Source: Sporosarcina sp. 6E9 (lineage in GTDB: Bacteria; Bacillota; Bacilli; Bacillales_A; Planococcaceae). From it: a DNA stretch of 64,000 nt. The DNA lies in contig NZ_JAGEMN010000003.1 of assembly GCF_017921835.1 (NCBI RefSeq), positions 204,078 through 268,077 on the forward strand. The letters run 5' to 3'. The stretch's first letter is position 1, and every line of letters begins with the position of its first letter. The notes beneath the pieces were generated by a model. It was not told where the DNA came from. It searched no databases and was given only the letters and a program-made list of their open reading frames with translations. Both the position numbers and the translations under genes were made by a program. Positions 17,676-28,897 of this stretch are shown here, piece after piece.

Positions 17676-18115
17676 TAAACCACCTCGGTTTGTCCGCCTG
17701 CATTTTCGATAGCTTCCTTAGCAGCAGCAGAGAATTTGTGGGCCTTAACTGTAATCTTTTTCTCAAGTGTTCCATTGCCTAGAATCTTGATTCCTGATTT
17801 AGTTTTGCTAACAATACCCGTCTCAATTAACAATTCGGGTGTTACTACTGTGCCTTCATCAAATAGGTTAAGTTTATCGAGATTTACTACTGTATAGTCT
17901 TTACGGTTGATGTTTGTAAAACCGCGCTTAGGAAGTCTTTGGAATAATGGTGTTTGTCCACCTTCAAATCCTAGACGAGTACCACCACCGGAACGAGCGT
18001 TTTGACCTTTATGCCCTTTACCAGAAGTTTTTCCAAAGCCAGATCCGATGCCGCGTCCAATACGTTTCCGTGATTTACGAGCACCTACAGCTGGTTTCAT
18101 TTCATGTAAGTTCAT
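17675..18115 (-). CDS. rplO: 50S ribosomal protein L15
   Basis: Late-assembly large-subunit protein. [20 protein letters not shown] and the glycine-rich [18 protein letters not shown] are diagnostic. 146 residues. GGAGGTG precedes ATG at 18115; another ATG eight bases upstream is out of frame. Directly abuts secY. Confidence 0.98.
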   Translation of the reverse strand: MNLHEMKPAVGARKSRKRIGRGIGSGFGKTSGKGHKGQNARSGGGTRLGFEGGQTPLFQRLPKRGFTNINRKDYTVVNLDKLNLFDEGTVVTPELLIETGIVSKTKSGIKILGNGTLEKKITVKAHKFSAAAKEAIENAGGQTEVV

Positions 18116-18148
18116 TTCATTGGCACCTCCTTAATAAGAAAAACGGGA

Positions 18149-18331
18149 TTATAATTCTTTAACTGTAACCAGGTGGGATACTACGTTGACCATGCCACGA
18201 ATTGCAACATTGTCCTCGTGTTCAACCGTCTGATTGATTTTGCTTAGCCCTAAAGCTTCTACTGTTTTACGCTGTGCCGGTTTAGAACCGATCACGCTCT
18301 TTTTAAGGGTGATTTCGAGTTTGTTCGCCAT
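18149..18331 (-). CDS. rpmD: 50S ribosomal protein L30
   Basis: A 60-residue protein with [20 protein letters not shown] and the conserved [12 protein letters not shown]-terminus. AAGGGGGG precedes ATG. Between rpsE and rplO, its usual place in the spc operon. Confidence 0.97.
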   Translation of the reverse strand: MANKLEITLKKSVIGSKPAQRKTVEALGLSKINQTVEHEDNVAIRGMVNVVSHLVTVKEL

Positions 18332-18344
18332 TGTCTTTCCCCCC

Positions 18345-18845
18345 TTAACCTAACAGTTCTTCTACAGTTTTTCCGCGCAATTTCGCTACATCTTCTGCAC
18401 GTTTCAAATTCTCTAGTCCTGAAATTGTTGCACGAACCATGTTAATTGGTGTGCTTGAACCGAGTGATTTTGAAAGAATATCTGTAATACCAGCTAGTTC
18501 GAGTACAGCACGGACAGGTCCGCCTGCGATAACTCCTGTACCAGGTGCAGCAGGTTTAATTAGAACTTGACCTGCACCAAAGCGTCCAAGAATTTCGTGA
18601 GGAGTTGTACCTCTAACCATTGGTACGAAAATTAGGTTTTTCTTAGCATCTTCAATTGCTTTACGGATAGCCTCTGGAACTTCCTGTGCTTTCCCAGTTC
18701 CAAAACCGACTCGACCGTTTTTGTCGCCGACTACAACGAGAGCAGTAAAACGGAAACGACGTCCACCTTTTACAACTTTCGCTACACGGTTAATCGTAAC
18801 TACGCGTTCTTCAAATTCACTTTTATTCTGATCATTACGACGCAT
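18345..18845 (-). CDS. rpsE: 30S ribosomal protein S5
   Basis: Protein of the mRNA entry channel important for accuracy. [20 protein letters not shown] and the loop [20 protein letters not shown] are typical; the spectinomycin-contact loop around VVKGGRRF shows no obvious change. 166 residues; AAGGAGG precedes ATG. Confidence 0.98.
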   Translation of the reverse strand: MRRNDQNKSEFEERVVTINRVAKVVKGGRRFRFTALVVVGDKNGRVGFGTGKAQEVPEAIRKAIEDAKKNLIFVPMVRGTTPHEILGRFGAGQVLIKPAAPGTGVIAGGPVRAVLELAGITDILSKSLGSSTPINMVRATISGLENLKRAEDVAKLRGKTVEELLG

Positions 18846-18866
18846 TAAATATGTCCCTCCTTTTAA

Positions 18867-19229
18867 TTAAAATTCCAGACCATTTTCACGTGCTGAGTCA
18901 GCAAGAGCTTTCACACGGCCGTGAAATAGGTAACCGCCACGGTCGAATACAACCGACTTGACGTTTTTCTCTCCGGCTTTGTTCGCGATTATCTCGCCAA
19001 CTTTGGCAGCAGCTTCAGTATCTGCTTTAGCTTCAAGACCAAAGTCTTTATCCATTGTCGATGCGCTTGCAATCGTTACTCCGCTAACATCATCAATCAA
19101 CTGAGCATAAATATGCTTATTTGAACGATATACGTTTAAACGAGGACGTGCAGCAGTACCGCTAATTTTCCGACGTACGCGTGAATGACGCTTTTTACGG
19201 ACAGCGTTTCTATCATTTTTCGTAATCAT
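18867..19229 (-). CDS. rplR: 50S ribosomal protein L18
   Basis: 5S rRNA-binding protein. [20 protein letters not shown] and [20 protein letters not shown] are typical. 120 residues from ATG 19229, with GGAAGGAG upstream; the frame extends six codons further but without a ribosome-binding site. C-terminus [20 protein letters not shown] is intact. Confidence 0.98.
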   Translation of the reverse strand: MITKNDRNAVRKKRHSRVRRKISGTAARPRLNVYRSNKHIYAQLIDDVSGVTIASASTMDKDFGLEAKADTEAAAKVGEIIANKAGEKNVKSVVFDRGGYLFHGRVKALADSARENGLEF

Positions 19230-19261
19230 CGTGGTCACTCCTTCCAAATACCTATGCGGTA

Positions 19262-19801
19262 TTATTTACCTGTTTTACCTTCTTTACTACGTACCTTTTC
19301 GCCTTGGTAACGAATTCCTTTACCTTTATAAGGCTCAGGTGGACGTACTTGACGAATTTTAGATGCAAGAGCACCAACGCGCTCTTTATCAATACCAGTA
19401 ATTTTAATTTTCGTGTTTTCAGGAACCTCGATCTGAACCCCATCTTCCGGTGTAAATTCAACCGGGTGAGAATAACCGACGTTGAGAACAAGTTTTTGTC
19501 CTTGAAGTGTTGCACGGTAACCTACCCCGACAAGCTCAAGTGAACGTTCGAATCCTTTTGAAACACCTGTCACCATATTATCAAGAAGTGAACGTGTCGT
19601 ACCATGGATAGAACGGTGTTGTTTTGATTCTGATGGGCGAATTAACGTAATTACGTTATCTTCTTGTTCAATCTTAATTTCTGGGTTAAATTTGTTTGTA
19701 AGTTCGCCTTTTGGTCCTTTAACTGTAACAACGTTACCTTCGGAAAGTGTAACTGTTACTTGTTCAGGTACTTCAATTGGCTTTTTTCCTATACGGGACA
19801 T
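19262..19801 (-). CDS. rplF: 50S ribosomal protein L6
   Basis: Protein at the base of the L7/L12 stalk close to the factor-binding site. [18 protein letters not shown] at the N-terminus and [20 protein letters not shown] near the C-terminus are family signatures. 179 residues. TGGAGGTG precedes ATG. Confidence 0.98.
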   Translation of the reverse strand: MSRIGKKPIEVPEQVTVTLSEGNVVTVKGPKGELTNKFNPEIKIEQEDNVITLIRPSESKQHRSIHGTTRSLLDNMVTGVSKGFERSLELVGVGYRATLQGQKLVLNVGYSHPVEFTPEDGVQIEVPENTKIKITGIDKERVGALASKIRQVRPPEPYKGKGIRYQGEKVRSKEGKTGK

Positions 19802-19831
19802 TCAAATGCACCTCCATTCAATTGTTGCGTA

Positions 19832-20230
19832 TTACCAGACGTAAGCTACGACTTCTCCGCCTACTTGTTTAGCGCGTGCTTCTTTATCAGTAAGGACGCC
19901 ATGTGATGTAGAAACGAGGGCGATACCTAAACCATTCAATACTTTAGGAACTTCATTTGATTTTGCATAAACACGAAGTCCAGGTTTTGAAATACGTTTT
20001 AGACCAGTAATTACACGCTCGTCGTTTTGACCATATTTAAGGAAGATTCGGATGATGCCTTGTTTGTTGTCTTTAACAAATTCAACATCACGGACGAAAC
20101 CTTCACGTTTTAGGATTTCAGCAATTTCTCTTTTCATGTTTGAAGCAGGTACCTCAAGCTTCTCGTGACGAACCATGTTCGCGTTACGGATGCGAGTAAG
20201 CATATCTGCGACCGGATCACTCATTGTCAT
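19832..20230 (-). CDS. rpsH: 30S ribosomal protein S8
   Basis: Central-domain 16S rRNA binder. It starts [20 protein letters not shown], matching the Bacillus start, with AAGGAGG eight bases upstream. The C-terminal [20 protein letters not shown] is conserved. 132 residues. Confidence 0.98.
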   Translation of the reverse strand: MTMSDPVADMLTRIRNANMVRHEKLEVPASNMKREIAEILKREGFVRDVEFVKDNKQGIIRIFLKYGQNDERVITGLKRISKPGLRVYAKSNEVPKVLNGLGIALVSTSHGVLTDKEARAKQVGGEVVAYVW

Positions 20231-20259
20231 TCCATTGACCTCCTTCCCATATTAGGGGA

Positions 20260-20460
<201 letters not shown>

Positions 20461-20464
20461 TTAT

Positions 20465-21004
20465 TTACTTCTGGAATGGCATGCCGAACTGCTTAAGCAA
20501 CTCGTGTGCTTCTTCATCCGAATTAGCAGTAGTTACGATGTTAATGTCCATACCACGAATTTTAGATACTTTATCATATTCGATTTCAGGGAAGATCAAT
20601 TGCTCTTTAACGCCAAGCGTATAGTTTCCACGACCGTCGAATGCTCTTTTTGAAACACCGCGGAAGTCACGAACACGTGGCAATGAAACAGAAATCAATT
20701 TGTCTAGGAACTCATACATGCGCTCACCGCGTAATGTTACTTTTGTTCCAATAGGCATTCCTTCACGAAGACGGAATCCCGCGATTGATTTCTTTGCTTT
20801 AGTGACAACTGGTTTTTGACCAGAGATAATCGTTAAATCTTCTACTGCCGCATCTAGTGCTTTTGTATTTTGAACAGCATCGCCAACACCCATGTTGATT
20901 ACGATTTTGTCCACTTTAGGAACTTGCATCACTGATGTATATTCAAACTTGCTCATTAGAGCAGGCGTAACTTCGTTTACAAACTTCTCTTTAAAACGGC
21001 TCAT
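20465..21004 (-). CDS. rplE: 50S ribosomal protein L5
   Basis: Binds 5S rRNA and contacts P-site t[23 protein letters not shown] and [20 protein letters not shown] are typical. 179 residues. AAGGAGGT precedes ATG 21004. Confidence 0.98.
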   Translation of the reverse strand: MSRFKEKFVNEVTPALMSKFEYTSVMQVPKVDKIVINMGVGDAVQNTKALDAAVEDLTIISGQKPVVTKAKKSIAGFRLREGMPIGTKVTLRGERMYEFLDKLISVSLPRVRDFRGVSKRAFDGRGNYTLGVKEQLIFPEIEYDKVSKIRGMDINIVTTANSDEEAHELLKQFGMPFQK

Positions 21005-21030
21005 CTATTGGACCTCCTTTCAACCGCTAC

Positions 21031-21342
21031 TTAGTTATCCAGTACTGCACCGGATTTTTTAGCAACACGAACTTTTTTGCCATCTTCAATCTTGTACCCT
21101 ACACGAGTTGGCTCGTTAGTTTTAGGGTCGATTAGCATGACGTTTGAAACATGAATCGCTGCCTCTATGCTCATAATTCCACCTTGAGGGTTTTCCTGAT
21201 TTGGTTTCGTGTGTTTCTTAACGATGTTTGCACCTTCAACAATCACACGGTCCTTCTTAGGAAAAGCTGCTAGGATCACGCCGGTCTTACCTTTGTCTTT
21301 CCCGGATATGACCATAACTTTATCGCCTTTTTTTACATGCAT
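21031..21342 (-). CDS. rplX: 50S ribosomal protein L24
   Basis: Assembly initiator with a KOW motif, [20 protein letters not shown]. 103 residues from ATG 21342 with CAGGAGGTG upstream; an in-frame GTG- or ATG-headed extension of ten codons is rejected. Close to rplN, five bp of intergenic space. Confidence 0.97.
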   Translation of the reverse strand: MHVKKGDKVMVISGKDKGKTGVILAAFPKKDRVIVEGANIVKKHTKPNQENPQGGIMSIEAAIHVSNVMLIDPKTNEPTRVGYKIEDGKKVRVAKKSGAVLDN

Positions 21343-21377
21343 TCTGTCGCACCTCCTGTTTTGCACTGTCATGTTAA

Positions 21378-21746
21378 TTAAAGTACTTCTGGAGCTAGAG
21401 AAATAATTCTCATGAAATTGCTGTCGCGTAGTTCGCGAGCAACAGGTCCAAAAATACGTGTTCCACGTGGGCTCTTATCGTCCCGGATGATTACGCATGC
21501 GTTCTCATCGAATGTTATATATGATCCGTCGTTACGACGAACACCAGTTTTTGTACGCACGATAACAGCCTTGACGACTTCACCCTTCTTGACAACGCCA
21601 CCTGGTGTTGCTTTTTTCACTGTACAGACAACAATATCACCAATATTGGCTACTTTACGACCTGTACCACCAAGTACTTTAATTGTAAGAACTTCACGAG
21701 CGCCTGAGTTATCGGCGACTTTCATACGACTTTCCTGTTGAATCAT
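21378..21746 (-). CDS. rplN: 50S ribosomal protein L14
   Basis: Intersubunit bridge protein and RsfS target. [20 protein letters not shown] and [20 protein letters not shown] are diagnostic. 122 residues. GGGGAGGT precedes ATG. Confidence 0.98.
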   Translation of the reverse strand: MIQQESRMKVADNSGAREVLTIKVLGGTGRKVANIGDIVVCTVKKATPGGVVKKGEVVKAVIVRTKTGVRRNDGSYITFDENACVIIRDDKSPRGTRIFGPVARELRDSNFMRIISLAPEVL

Positions 21747-21785
21747 TGAGGCTACCTCCCCTCGGATTAAAGTATCCGATATCTA

Positions 21786-22049
21786 TTAAATAACGATTGC
21801 TTTTTTGACGATTTCAGTTAGGCGGAAACGTTTTGATTTCGAAAGCGGACGCGTTTCCGTGATGCGAACGATATCTCCCATTTTCGCTTCGTTCAACTCA
21901 TCATGAACTTTGTGCTTTTTTGAATATTTCATACGCTTACCGTATAAAGTGTGTTTCTTTTGTGTTTCGACCAACACAGTAATCGTTTTATCCATTTTGT
22001 CAGAAACGACGCGCCCTGTATATACTTTGCGCTCATTACGCTCAGTCAT
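21786..22049 (-). CDS. rpsQ: 30S ribosomal protein S17
   Basis: Early-assembly small-subunit protein with an OB fold. [20 protein letters not shown] and [20 protein letters not shown] are typical. 87 residues from ATG 22049, with AAGGAGGTT upstream; six upstream codons are rejected. Confidence 0.98.
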   Translation of the reverse strand: MTERNERKVYTGRVVSDKMDKTITVLVETQKKHTLYGKRMKYSKKHKVHDELNEAKMGDIVRITETRPLSKSKRFRLTEIVKKAIVI

Positions 22050-22066
22050 AGTTGGAACCTCCTTCA

Positions 22067-22267
22067 TCAGTTATTTGCACTGATTTCTCTTTGACGTATT
22101 ACAGTTTTCATGCGCGCAATCGATTTACGAACTTGACCGATGCGTGCAGTGTTTTCTAATTGACCAGTCGCCAATTGGAAGCGAAGGTTGAAAAGCTCTT
22201 CTTTCAGTGATTTCACTTGTTGCTCAATCTCTGCAGTTGTTAAGTCACGGATTTCTTTAGCTTTCAT
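22067..22267 (-). CDS. rpmC: 50S ribosomal protein L29
   Basis: A helical-hairpin protein at the exit tunnel, docking site region for trigger factor and [23 protein letters not shown] and [20 protein letters not shown] are conserved. 66 residues. ATG 22267 lies inside the end of rplP (11-bp overlap), with GGTGGTGAA upstream, so translation is probably coupled. Confidence 0.97.
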   Translation of the reverse strand: MKAKEIRDLTTAEIEQQVKSLKEELFNLRFQLATGQLENTARIGQVRKSIARMKTVIRQREISANN

Positions 22268-22691
22268 TAGATTCACCACCAATTTCTTCACGTTTTACAA
22301 ACTTACTTTTAATAGGAAGCTTGTGAGATGCAAGACGAAGCGCTTCACGAGCTACCTCTTCATCGACACCTGCAATTTCAAACATGATTCTACCAGGTTT
22401 AACAACTGCGACCCAGCCTTCAACAGCACCCTTACCGGAACCCATCCGAACTTCAAGAGGCTTTTTTGTATATGGTTTGTGTGGGAAAATGTTGATCCAA
22501 ACTTTCCCGCCACGTTTCATGTAACGTGTCATTGCAATACGTGCTGCTTCGATTTGGCGGTTAGTGATCCATGAAGCTTCAAGAGCTTGTAGACCATACT
22601 CACCAAATTCAACTGTTGCTCCACCTTTTGTAGTTCCACGCATGTTACCGCGGAATACGCTACGATATTTAACTCGTTTAGGCATTAACAT
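22257..22691 (-). CDS. rplP: 50S ribosomal protein L16
   Basis: Organises the A-site region of the peptidyl transferase centre. [19 protein letters not shown] and [18 protein letters not shown] are diagnostic. 144 residues. AAGGAGGC precedes ATG. Overlaps rpmC by 11 bp. Confidence 0.98.
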   Translation of the reverse strand: MLMPKRVKYRSVFRGNMRGTTKGGATVEFGEYGLQALEASWITNRQIEAARIAMTRYMKRGGKVWINIFPHKPYTKKPLEVRMGSGKGAVEGWVAVVKPGRIMFEIAGVDEEVAREALRLASHKLPIKSKFVKREEIGGESNES

Positions 22692-22692
22692 A

Positions 22693-23352
22693 TTAGTTGC
22701 CTCCTTCCTCAGAGTTCTTCTTTCTCGCTGGAAGGACTTCTCCTCTGTAAATCCATACTTTTACGCCAAGCTTACCGAATGTTGTATCAGCTTCTGCATG
22801 AGCGTAGTCAATGTCTGCACGTAAAGTATGAAGAGGAACAGTACCTTCACTATAGTGTTCTGCACGAGCGATGTCTGCACCGCCAAGACGTCCAGAAACT
22901 TGTGTTTTAATTCCTTTCGCGCCAGCACGAATTGTGCGTTGAATTGCTTGTTTTTGCACACGACGGAATGAAACACGGCCTTCTAATTGACGTGCTATGC
23001 CTTCAGCTACTAATTTCGCGTCAAGATCTGCACGTTTAATTTCGATGATGTTGATGTGTACACGTTTGCCTGTAATTGAATTCAATTGTTTACGGAGAGC
23101 TTCGACCTCGGAGCCACCTTTACCAATTACCATTCCAGGTTTCGCAGTGTGAATAGAAATGTTTACACGCTTTGCAGCACGTTCGATTTCTACTTTAGAA
23201 ACAGATGCGTCAACTAATTTCTTGTCAATATACTCACGAATCTTTAAGTCTTCATGCAATAATGTTGCGTAGTCTTTTTCTGCGTACCATTTTGACTCCC
23301 AGTCACGGATGATACCGACACGCAAACCATTAGGATGTATTTTTTGACCCAC
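22693..23352 (-). CDS. rpsC: 30S ribosomal protein S3
   Basis: mRNA entry-tunnel protein with two KH-like domains. [20 protein letters not shown] at the start and the GxxG loop [20 protein letters not shown] are present. 219 residues. Initiation is at GTG (23352), preceded by AAGGAGGG. Confidence 0.98.
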   Translation of the reverse strand: MGQKIHPNGLRVGIIRDWESKWYAEKDYATLLHEDLKIREYIDKKLVDASVSKVEIERAAKRVNISIHTAKPGMVIGKGGSEVEALRKQLNSITGKRVHINIIEIKRADLDAKLVAEGIARQLEGRVSFRRVQKQAIQRTIRAGAKGIKTQVSGRLGGADIARAEHYSEGTVPLHTLRADIDYAHAEADTTFGKLGVKVWIYRGEVLPARKKNSEEGGN

Positions 23353-23355
23353 GAA

Positions 23356-23700
23356 TTATCCCTCCTTCTTCTCTGCAACCACGACAGTGATATGGCTTGT
23401 GCGTTTGTTGATAGCACTTGCGCGTCCCTGTGCACGTGGGCGGAAACGTTTCAATGTCGGTCCTTCATCAACGAATATTTCGCTAACGATTAAGTTCTCG
23501 ACATTCATTTCATAGTTATGTTCAGCGTTTGCGACGGCTGAATTCAATGCTTTTTCTACAGCTGGAGATGCCGCTCTCGGCGTCAGGCGTAGAATTGCCA
23601 CAGCTTCACCGATTTTCTTACCTCTGATAAGATCAACCACAAGACGAACTTTACGAGGAGCAATACGGACTGTGCGGGCAGTAGCTTTAGCTTGTTGCAT
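23356..23700 (-). CDS. rplV: 50S ribosomal protein L22
   Basis: Lines the nascent-peptide tunnel with a long beta hairpin ([20 protein letters not shown]), where macrolide resistance changes occur; no deletion is seen there. [20 protein letters not shown] marks the N-terminus. 114 residues; GAGGAGGT precedes ATG. Confidence 0.98.
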   Translation of the reverse strand: MQQAKATARTVRIAPRKVRLVVDLIRGKKIGEAVAILRLTPRAASPAVEKALNSAVANAEHNYEMNVENLIVSEIFVDEGPTLKRFRPRAQGRASAINKRTSHITVVVAEKKEG

Positions 23701-23719
23701 CAGATTTACCTCCTCTCAA

Positions 23720-23998
23720 TTAACGACCTGTTTTCTTATCGTCGCCACCGTGATTTCTAAATGTACGTGTTGGTGCGAATTCACCTAGTTTATGTCCTAC
23801 CATATCTTCTGTTACGTATACTGGAACGTGTTTACGACCATCGTATACTGCAATCGTCATTCCGATGAAAGACGGGAAAATTGTGGAACGTCGTGACCAA
23901 GTTCTAATTACTTGCTTTTTCTCTGAACCTTTTTGTGCATCGACTTTCTTTAAAAGATGATCGTCTGCAAATGGTCCTTTTTTCAAGCTTCGGCCCAT
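23720..23998 (-). CDS. rpsS: 30S ribosomal protein S19
   Basis: Head protein forming a complex with S13. [20 protein letters not shown] and [20 protein letters not shown] are typical. 92 residues. AAGGAGGGAGGT precedes ATG. Confidence 0.98.
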   Translation of the reverse strand: MGRSLKKGPFADDHLLKKVDAQKGSEKKQVIRTWSRRSTIFPSFIGMTIAVYDGRKHVPVYVTEDMVGHKLGEFAPTRTFRNHGGDDKKTGR

Positions 23999-24058
23999 GT
24001 CGGAACCTCCCTCCTTGATTTGACTACGGCCCAGTTATTGAACCGCAGTGATTCTAAC

Positions 24059-24886
24059 TTACTTCTTACGACGACGAATAATATGTTTGTCGGAAGCGTT
24101 GTTCTTCTTACGCGTTTTGTAACCAAGTGTTGGTTTGCCCCATGGTGTAAGTGGTGATGGCATACCGATTCCAGTACGTCCTTCTCCTCCACCGTGCGGG
24201 TGATCGTTCGGGTTCATTGCAGATCCACGTACTGCCGGGCGTTTACCCATCCAGCGTGAACGTCCTGCTTTACCGATGTTGATAAGTTCGTGTTGTTCGT
24301 TTCCAACTTGACCGATTGTTGCGCGGCAAGCAGAGAGAACCATGCGTACTTCACCGGATTGAAGACGAATAATTACATATTTACCTTCACGTCCTAGAAG
24401 TTGAGCAGATGTACCAGCTGAACGTACAAGTTGGCCACCTTTTCCTGGTTTCAATTCAATGTTGTGAATTGTTGAACCCATTGGAATGTTTTCTAATGGA
24501 AGTGCGTTCCCTACTTTAGCGTCAACATCTGGACCTGACATGATTGTCATTCCAACTTGAAGACCCTTTGGAGCAAGGATATAACGTTTTTCTCCATCAG
24601 CATAGTTAATCAAAGCGATGTTTGCAGAACGGTTTGGATCGTATTCGATCGTAGCAACGCGTCCTGGTATGCCATCTTTCCGACGTTGGAAATCGATGAC
24701 ACGGTATTGGCGTTTATGGCCGCCACCTTGGTGACGAACAGTAGTCCTACCTGTATTGTTACGTCCGCCTGACCGTTTAACCGGTGCTAGCAATGATTTT
24801 TCTGGCTTATCCGTAGTAATAGCGGAGAAATCAGAAGAAGTCATATTACGACGTCCATTAGAAGTAGGTTTGTATTTTTTAATCAC
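24059..24886 (-). CDS. rplB: 50S ribosomal protein L2
   Basis: Needed for subunit joining and peptidyl transfer. [20 protein letters not shown] and the catalytic-region stretch [20 protein letters not shown] with the conserved histidine are present. 275 residues. The only start is GTG at 24886 (AAGGAGGG upstream), giving M-I-K-K instead of the Bacillus M-A-I-K-K. Confidence 0.98.
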   Translation of the reverse strand: MIKKYKPTSNGRRNMTSSDFSAITTDKPEKSLLAPVKRSGGRNNTGRTTVRHQGGGHKRQYRVIDFQRRKDGIPGRVATIEYDPNRSANIALINYADGEKRYILAPKGLQVGMTIMSGPDVDAKVGNALPLENIPMGSTIHNIELKPGKGGQLVRSAGTSAQLLGREGKYVIIRLQSGEVRMVLSACRATIGQVGNEQHELINIGKAGRSRWMGKRPAVRGSAMNPNDHPHGGGEGRTGIGMPSPLTPWGKPTLGYKTRKKNNASDKHIIRRRKK

Positions 24887-24931
24887 CTTGTTTTCCCTCC
24901 TTCATATAATCGTGTTTCTATTAATAGAAAC

Positions 24932-25216
24932 TTATAGTTCGAATAGTTCGATGTCGTTTGAGTCCTCAGTTAGCGTAACAATCGCTTTACGGCGTTTGTT
25001 TGTGTAACCAGCGTGTTTCCCCATACGTTTGAACTTGCCTTTATAGTTCTGTACGTTTACTTTTTCTACTTTCACTCCGAAGATTTCTTCAACAGCATGC
25101 TTAACTTGTGTTTTGTTTGCGCGCGTGTCGACATCGAAAGTGTATTTTTTGAATTCCATTTGATCAGAAGTACGCTCGGTAATGACCGGACGTTTTAAGA
25201 TATCACGTGCTTCCAT
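24932..25216 (-). CDS. rplW: 50S ribosomal protein L23
   Basis: Exit-tunnel protein that recruits trigger factor and [23 protein letters not shown] and [20 protein letters not shown] are typical. 94 residues. The ATG overlaps the rplD stop by one base, with GAGGAGGTG inside rplD. Confidence 0.98.
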   Translation of the reverse strand: MEARDILKRPVITERTSDQMEFKKYTFDVDTRANKTQVKHAVEEIFGVKVEKVNVQNYKGKFKRMGKHAGYTNKRRKAIVTLTEDSNDIELFEL

Positions 25217-25839
25217 TAACCAAGCACCTCCTCTATTTTTTCTACTGCTGCTTTAGTTACGACAAACTTTTCATGCGCAACGATATCAAGAACATTGATG
25301 CTGCTAGCAGTTACTACACTGATTCCAGGAATGTTACGAGCGGACAATGCCACCGTCTCATCAAGGTCTGCAGTGACAATCAATGCTTTTTTGTTGATTG
25401 ATAGATCTTTTAATACTTGTACGAACTCTTTTGTTTTTGGTGCATCAAATGCTAGTTGATCAAGAACGATTACGTTCTCTTCACGTACTTTTGATGAAAG
25501 TGCAGATAAAAGAGCGATTCTGCGAACTTTTCTTGGTAGTTTGTATGAATAGCTTCTTGGTGTTGGACCAAATACAACTCCACCGCCACGCCATTGTGGG
25601 GAACGGATTGACCCTTGACGAGCACGGCCTGTTCCTTTTTGACGCCATGGTTTACGACCACCGCCAGCAACTTCAGAACGATTTTTCACTTTGTGGTTAC
25701 CTTGGCGTAATGATGCGCGCTGTTGGACCAATGCTTCAAACAAAATCGCTTCATTTGGCTCGATTCCGAAAATCGCATCGTTTAATTCGATTTCGCCAAC
25801 TGAAGAACCTGTTTGACTTAAAACGGATACTTTTGTCAT
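25216..25839 (-). CDS. rplD: 50S ribosomal protein L4
   Basis: Tunnel-constriction protein. [20 protein letters not shown] is the extended loop that lines the tunnel and is intact. [20 protein letters not shown] follows. 207 residues; AAGGAGGAAG precedes ATG. Confidence 0.98.
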   Translation of the reverse strand: MTKVSVLSQTGSSVGEIELNDAIFGIEPNEAILFEALVQQRASLRQGNHKVKNRSEVAGGGRKPWRQKGTGRARQGSIRSPQWRGGGVVFGPTPRSYSYKLPRKVRRIALLSALSSKVREENVIVLDQLAFDAPKTKEFVQVLKDLSINKKALIVTADLDETVALSARNIPGISVVTASSINVLDIVAHEKFVVTKAAVEKIEEVLG

Positions 25840-25864
25840 TCCAACTTCCTCCTTCCTTTATTAA

Positions 25865-26494
25865 TTAGTTCCCTTTAATCGCGCTTTTCACTTGAATAAG
25901 TGATTTACGTGATCCTGGAACATTACCTTTTATTAGTAGCAAGTTACGCTCAGCGTCAACTCTTACAATTTCAAGGTTTTGAATTGTTACTGTTTTATTT
26001 CCCATGCGTCCTGGAAGTTTCTTACCTTTGAAGACACGTTGAGCGTCTACAGATCCGATTGAACCTGGTGAACGGTGGAAACGTGAACCATGAGACATAG
26101 AACCGATTGAGTAACCGTGGCGTTTAATAACACCTTGGAAACCTTTACCTTTTGTTGTACCTACTACGTCGACGATATCGCCTTCTGCGAATGTATCGAC
26201 TTTGACTTCCTGACCAACCTCGTGTGCGTTAACGTCCAAACCACGGAATTCGCGGATGAAGCGCTTAGGCGTTGTTTCAGCTTTCGCAACGTGTCCCTTT
26301 TCAGGTTTGTTCGATAGCTTGTCTCTTTTATCATTAAATCCTAGTTGGATTGCTTCATAGCCGTCCGTTTCTGCATTCTTCTTTTGAAGAACGATGTTTG
26401 GAGTAGCTTCAATCACTGTTACTGGGATTAGATCACCGTTTTCAGCAAAAATTTGCGTCATACCGATTTTTTTCCCTAAGATTCCTTTGGTCAT
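25865..26494 (-). CDS. rplC: 50S ribosomal protein L3
   Basis: Early-assembly protein reaching the peptidyl transferase centre. [20 protein letters not shown] and [20 protein letters not shown] are diagnostic; the loop where pleuromutilin or linezolid changes occur shows nothing unusual. 209 residues; AGGAGGTG precedes ATG. Confidence 0.98.
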   Translation of the reverse strand: MTKGILGKKIGMTQIFAENGDLIPVTVIEATPNIVLQKKNAETDGYEAIQLGFNDKRDKLSNKPEKGHVAKAETTPKRFIREFRGLDVNAHEVGQEVKVDTFAEGDIVDVVGTTKGKGFQGVIKRHGYSIGSMSHGSRFHRSPGSIGSVDAQRVFKGKKLPGRMGNKTVTIQNLEIVRVDAERNLLLIKGNVPGSRKSLIQVKSAIKGN

Positions 26495-26543
26495 TCGTCA
26501 CACCTCCTGTAATATAATAATTTTTCTATCGATTATAATTTGA

Positions 26544-26975
<432 letters not shown>

Positions 26976-26980
26976 TCAAC

Positions 26981-27009
26981 ATTATACACAATAAAAAAGA
27001 GTTTCGCAA
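26981..27009 (-). promoter_or_regulatory. Sigma-A promoter of the S10 operon
   Basis: TTGCGA (27004-27009) and a perfect TATAAT (26981-26986) are spaced by 17 bp. This promoter can drive the chain from rpsJ to rplQ. Confidence 0.9.
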
Positions 27010-27126
27010 GTGTTTTAACGAAATTCTTTTCTATTCATCGCTTTTATTGTTGCTTTAGTTATTATAGTCGTATTCTTTACAAGATGCAATAACCTAGCAA
27101 TTAGTCGGAAAAATTAATGTGCTTAA

Positions 27127-28446
27127 TTAATTAAGTAACATAACAGCAATCCAGCCGAAAACTAATAGCGGAATACTGAAGTGAAGAAAAGTCGGTACAC
27201 AAGAGTCCCAAATATGATTGTGCTGTCCGTCTGCATTTAATCCTGCTGTTGGACCTAACGTTGAGTCTGAGGCAGGTGAACCGGCATCTCCAAGTGCTGC
27301 AGCCGTCCCTACTAATGCAATAATCGCCATCGTACTAAAGCCGAATTCGATACTTAATGGAACAAAGATGGATGCGATGATTGGAATCGTAGCAAATGAT
27401 GATCCAATTCCCATCGTTACGATTAAACCAACCAACAGCATTAACATTGCTGCTACACCTTTATTTGCGCCTAACATTTCGCTAGTGCTCTTCACCAACA
27501 AATTAACATGTCCAGTTTCTTGAAGAACAGCTGCAAATCCGTTTGCGGCAATCATTACAAAACCGACAAATGCCATCATTTTCATACCATCGTTAATAAG
27601 ATTATCTGCTTCCTTCCATTTCAGAGCGCCAGTTACATATAAAATAATGATTCCAGTAACAGCTCCCGCAATCATAGATTCTGTTGGTATTTGCACGGCC
27701 AATGTTCCGATTAATGCAAGGACAGTAAATATTAGATTACTAGTTTTTATTTGTACAACTTCTTGGGATAGTTCGATTTGTCGATCTTCATACTCCCTCG
27801 GTTTACGATAAGATATGAAAACCGCAATAACCAATCCGACAACTAGCCCGATTACAGGAATAACCATCGCTTTTGGAATATCTGACATATTAATCGTTAG
27901 ACCTGCAAGCTCCATTTGCGTCGCCAATATCTCATGGTAAATGAATCCGAAGCCGTATGGCAAAATCATATAAGGAACGGTTAATCCGAAAGTTAGAACA
28001 GATGCGATTAAACGTCGGTCTATTTTCAGCATATTTAATACATGTAAAATCGGTGGCACTAACAACGGAATGAATGCAATATGTATCGGGATCAAGTTTT
28101 GCGAGAATATCGCCATGGTAAGCAAGATCAATATGACTAATACCTTCCCAAGAGCAGTACGATTTTCTTCGCCGTCTTTCTGAACGATCTTCAACATGCC
28201 ATTGACAAGTAACTGCGGTATACCCGTTTGTGATATCGCAAGCGCGAATCCACCTAACAATGCGTAACTCAACGCGATATTAGCGCCCGCACCGAGGCCA
28301 CTCGAAAATGAGTCAATCGTCGTTTCAAACGACAACCCACCCGTCAATCCGCCCGCGAATGCTCCCACAACTAAGGCGAGCACCACATTCACTCTAAACA
28401 AACTTAATAACAACATAACGACTACCGCTATAAGTACTGCATTCAT
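27127..28446 (-). CDS. YuiF-like permease (NhaC/ArsB-type superfamily)
   Basis: A 439-residue protein with about 11-12 hydrophobic helices. NAVLIAVVVMLLLSLFRVNV begins the protein, followed by VGAFAGGLTGGL. ALGDAGSPASDSTLGPTAGL near the C-terminus is a conserved ion- or substrate-site stretch of the family. Relatives are annotated as Na+/H+ antiporter family proteins or as amino-acid (histidine) permeases, and sequence alone does not decide. ATG 28446 has AGGAGTG upstream; the eight-codon extension is rejected. It occupies the slot between tuf and rpsJ, held by another gene (ybaC) in Bacillus. Confidence 0.82.
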   Translation of the reverse strand: MNAVLIAVVVMLLLSLFRVNVVLALVVGAFAGGLTGGLSFETTIDSFSSGLGAGANIALSYALLGGFALAISQTGIPQLLVNGMLKIVQKDGEENRTALGKVLVILILLTMAIFSQNLIPIHIAFIPLLVPPILHVLNMLKIDRRLIASVLTFGLTVPYMILPYGFGFIYHEILATQMELAGLTINMSDIPKAMVIPVIGLVVGLVIAVFISYRKPREYEDRQIELSQEVVQIKTSNLIFTVLALIGTLAVQIPTESMIAGAVTGIIILYVTGALKWKEADNLINDGMKMMAFVGFVMIAANGFAAVLQETGHVNLLVKSTSEMLGANKGVAAMLMLLVGLIVTMGIGSSFATIPIIASIFVPLSIEFGFSTMAIIALVGTAAALGDAGSPASDSTLGPTAGLNADGQHNHIWDSCVPTFLHFSIPLLVFGWIAVMLLN

Positions 28447-28499
28447 ATATTTCACTCCTATTGATTTCACTCTGCTAAAGCACTAAAGTTCATTGTCCT

Positions 28500-28528
28500 A
28501 ATTTAACAAAATACTGTTGGTCTGTCAA
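28500..28528 (-). promoter_or_regulatory. Sigma-A promoter of the YuiF-like permease gene
   Basis: TTGACA (28523-28528) and TAAATT (28500-28505) with a 17-bp spacer, about 55 bp before the ATG. Confidence 0.8.
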
Positions 28529-28641
28529 TAAAAAAATTAGCAGTCCTATCAAAAGAGCAAAATCCTTGCGTACAATTCACCTGGTTTTTTACCCGGATTA
28601 TAAAACTATTTCTTTTCCTTTCGAGAGCCTGTATTGGGTTT

Positions 28642-28731
28642 GCTTGCACTCGATGGGTATTCGCTTGCACTTAGGACTTGTTTGCTTGCACTAATCAACC
28701 ATTGGCTTGCACTTAATTACTTTTGCTTGCA
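28642..28731. repeat. Tandem 21-bp repeat with conserved GCTTGCACT core
   Basis: GCTTGCACT starts at 28642, 28663, 28684 and 28705, exactly 21 bp apart, and a fifth diverged copy (GCTTGCAAG) starts at 28725. The 12 bases between cores are not conserved. It lies between the tuf terminator and the YuiF-like gene promoter. The rest of 28450-28897 holds only that promoter and terminator. Confidence 0.9.
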
Positions 28732-28849
28732 AGTCGGGACTATTGATTCGTCACCCCATAACAATTTGCGAACAACGACTTATTGAACTTGGCTAAAATT
28801 TTGCTATCTCATAAGCTTGCCCAAGTTTTCAACAAAAAATTATAAACAC

Positions 28850-28884
28850 AAAAAAACTCCCACCACGTCTGGCAGGAGTTTTTC
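28850..28884 (-). terminator. Terminator after tuf
   Basis: On the minus strand AAAACTCC and GGAGTTTT close a hairpin with an inner CCA/TGG pairing, followed by a run of T. It begins 14 bp past the tuf stop. Confidence 0.9.
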
Positions 28885-28897
28885 AGATTAGAATCGA

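Noticed and set aside
28642..28731. Possible CRISPR array
   Set aside because: The conserved core is only 9 bp with 12-bp gaps; CRISPR repeats and spacers are each over 20 bp, and no cas gene is near.
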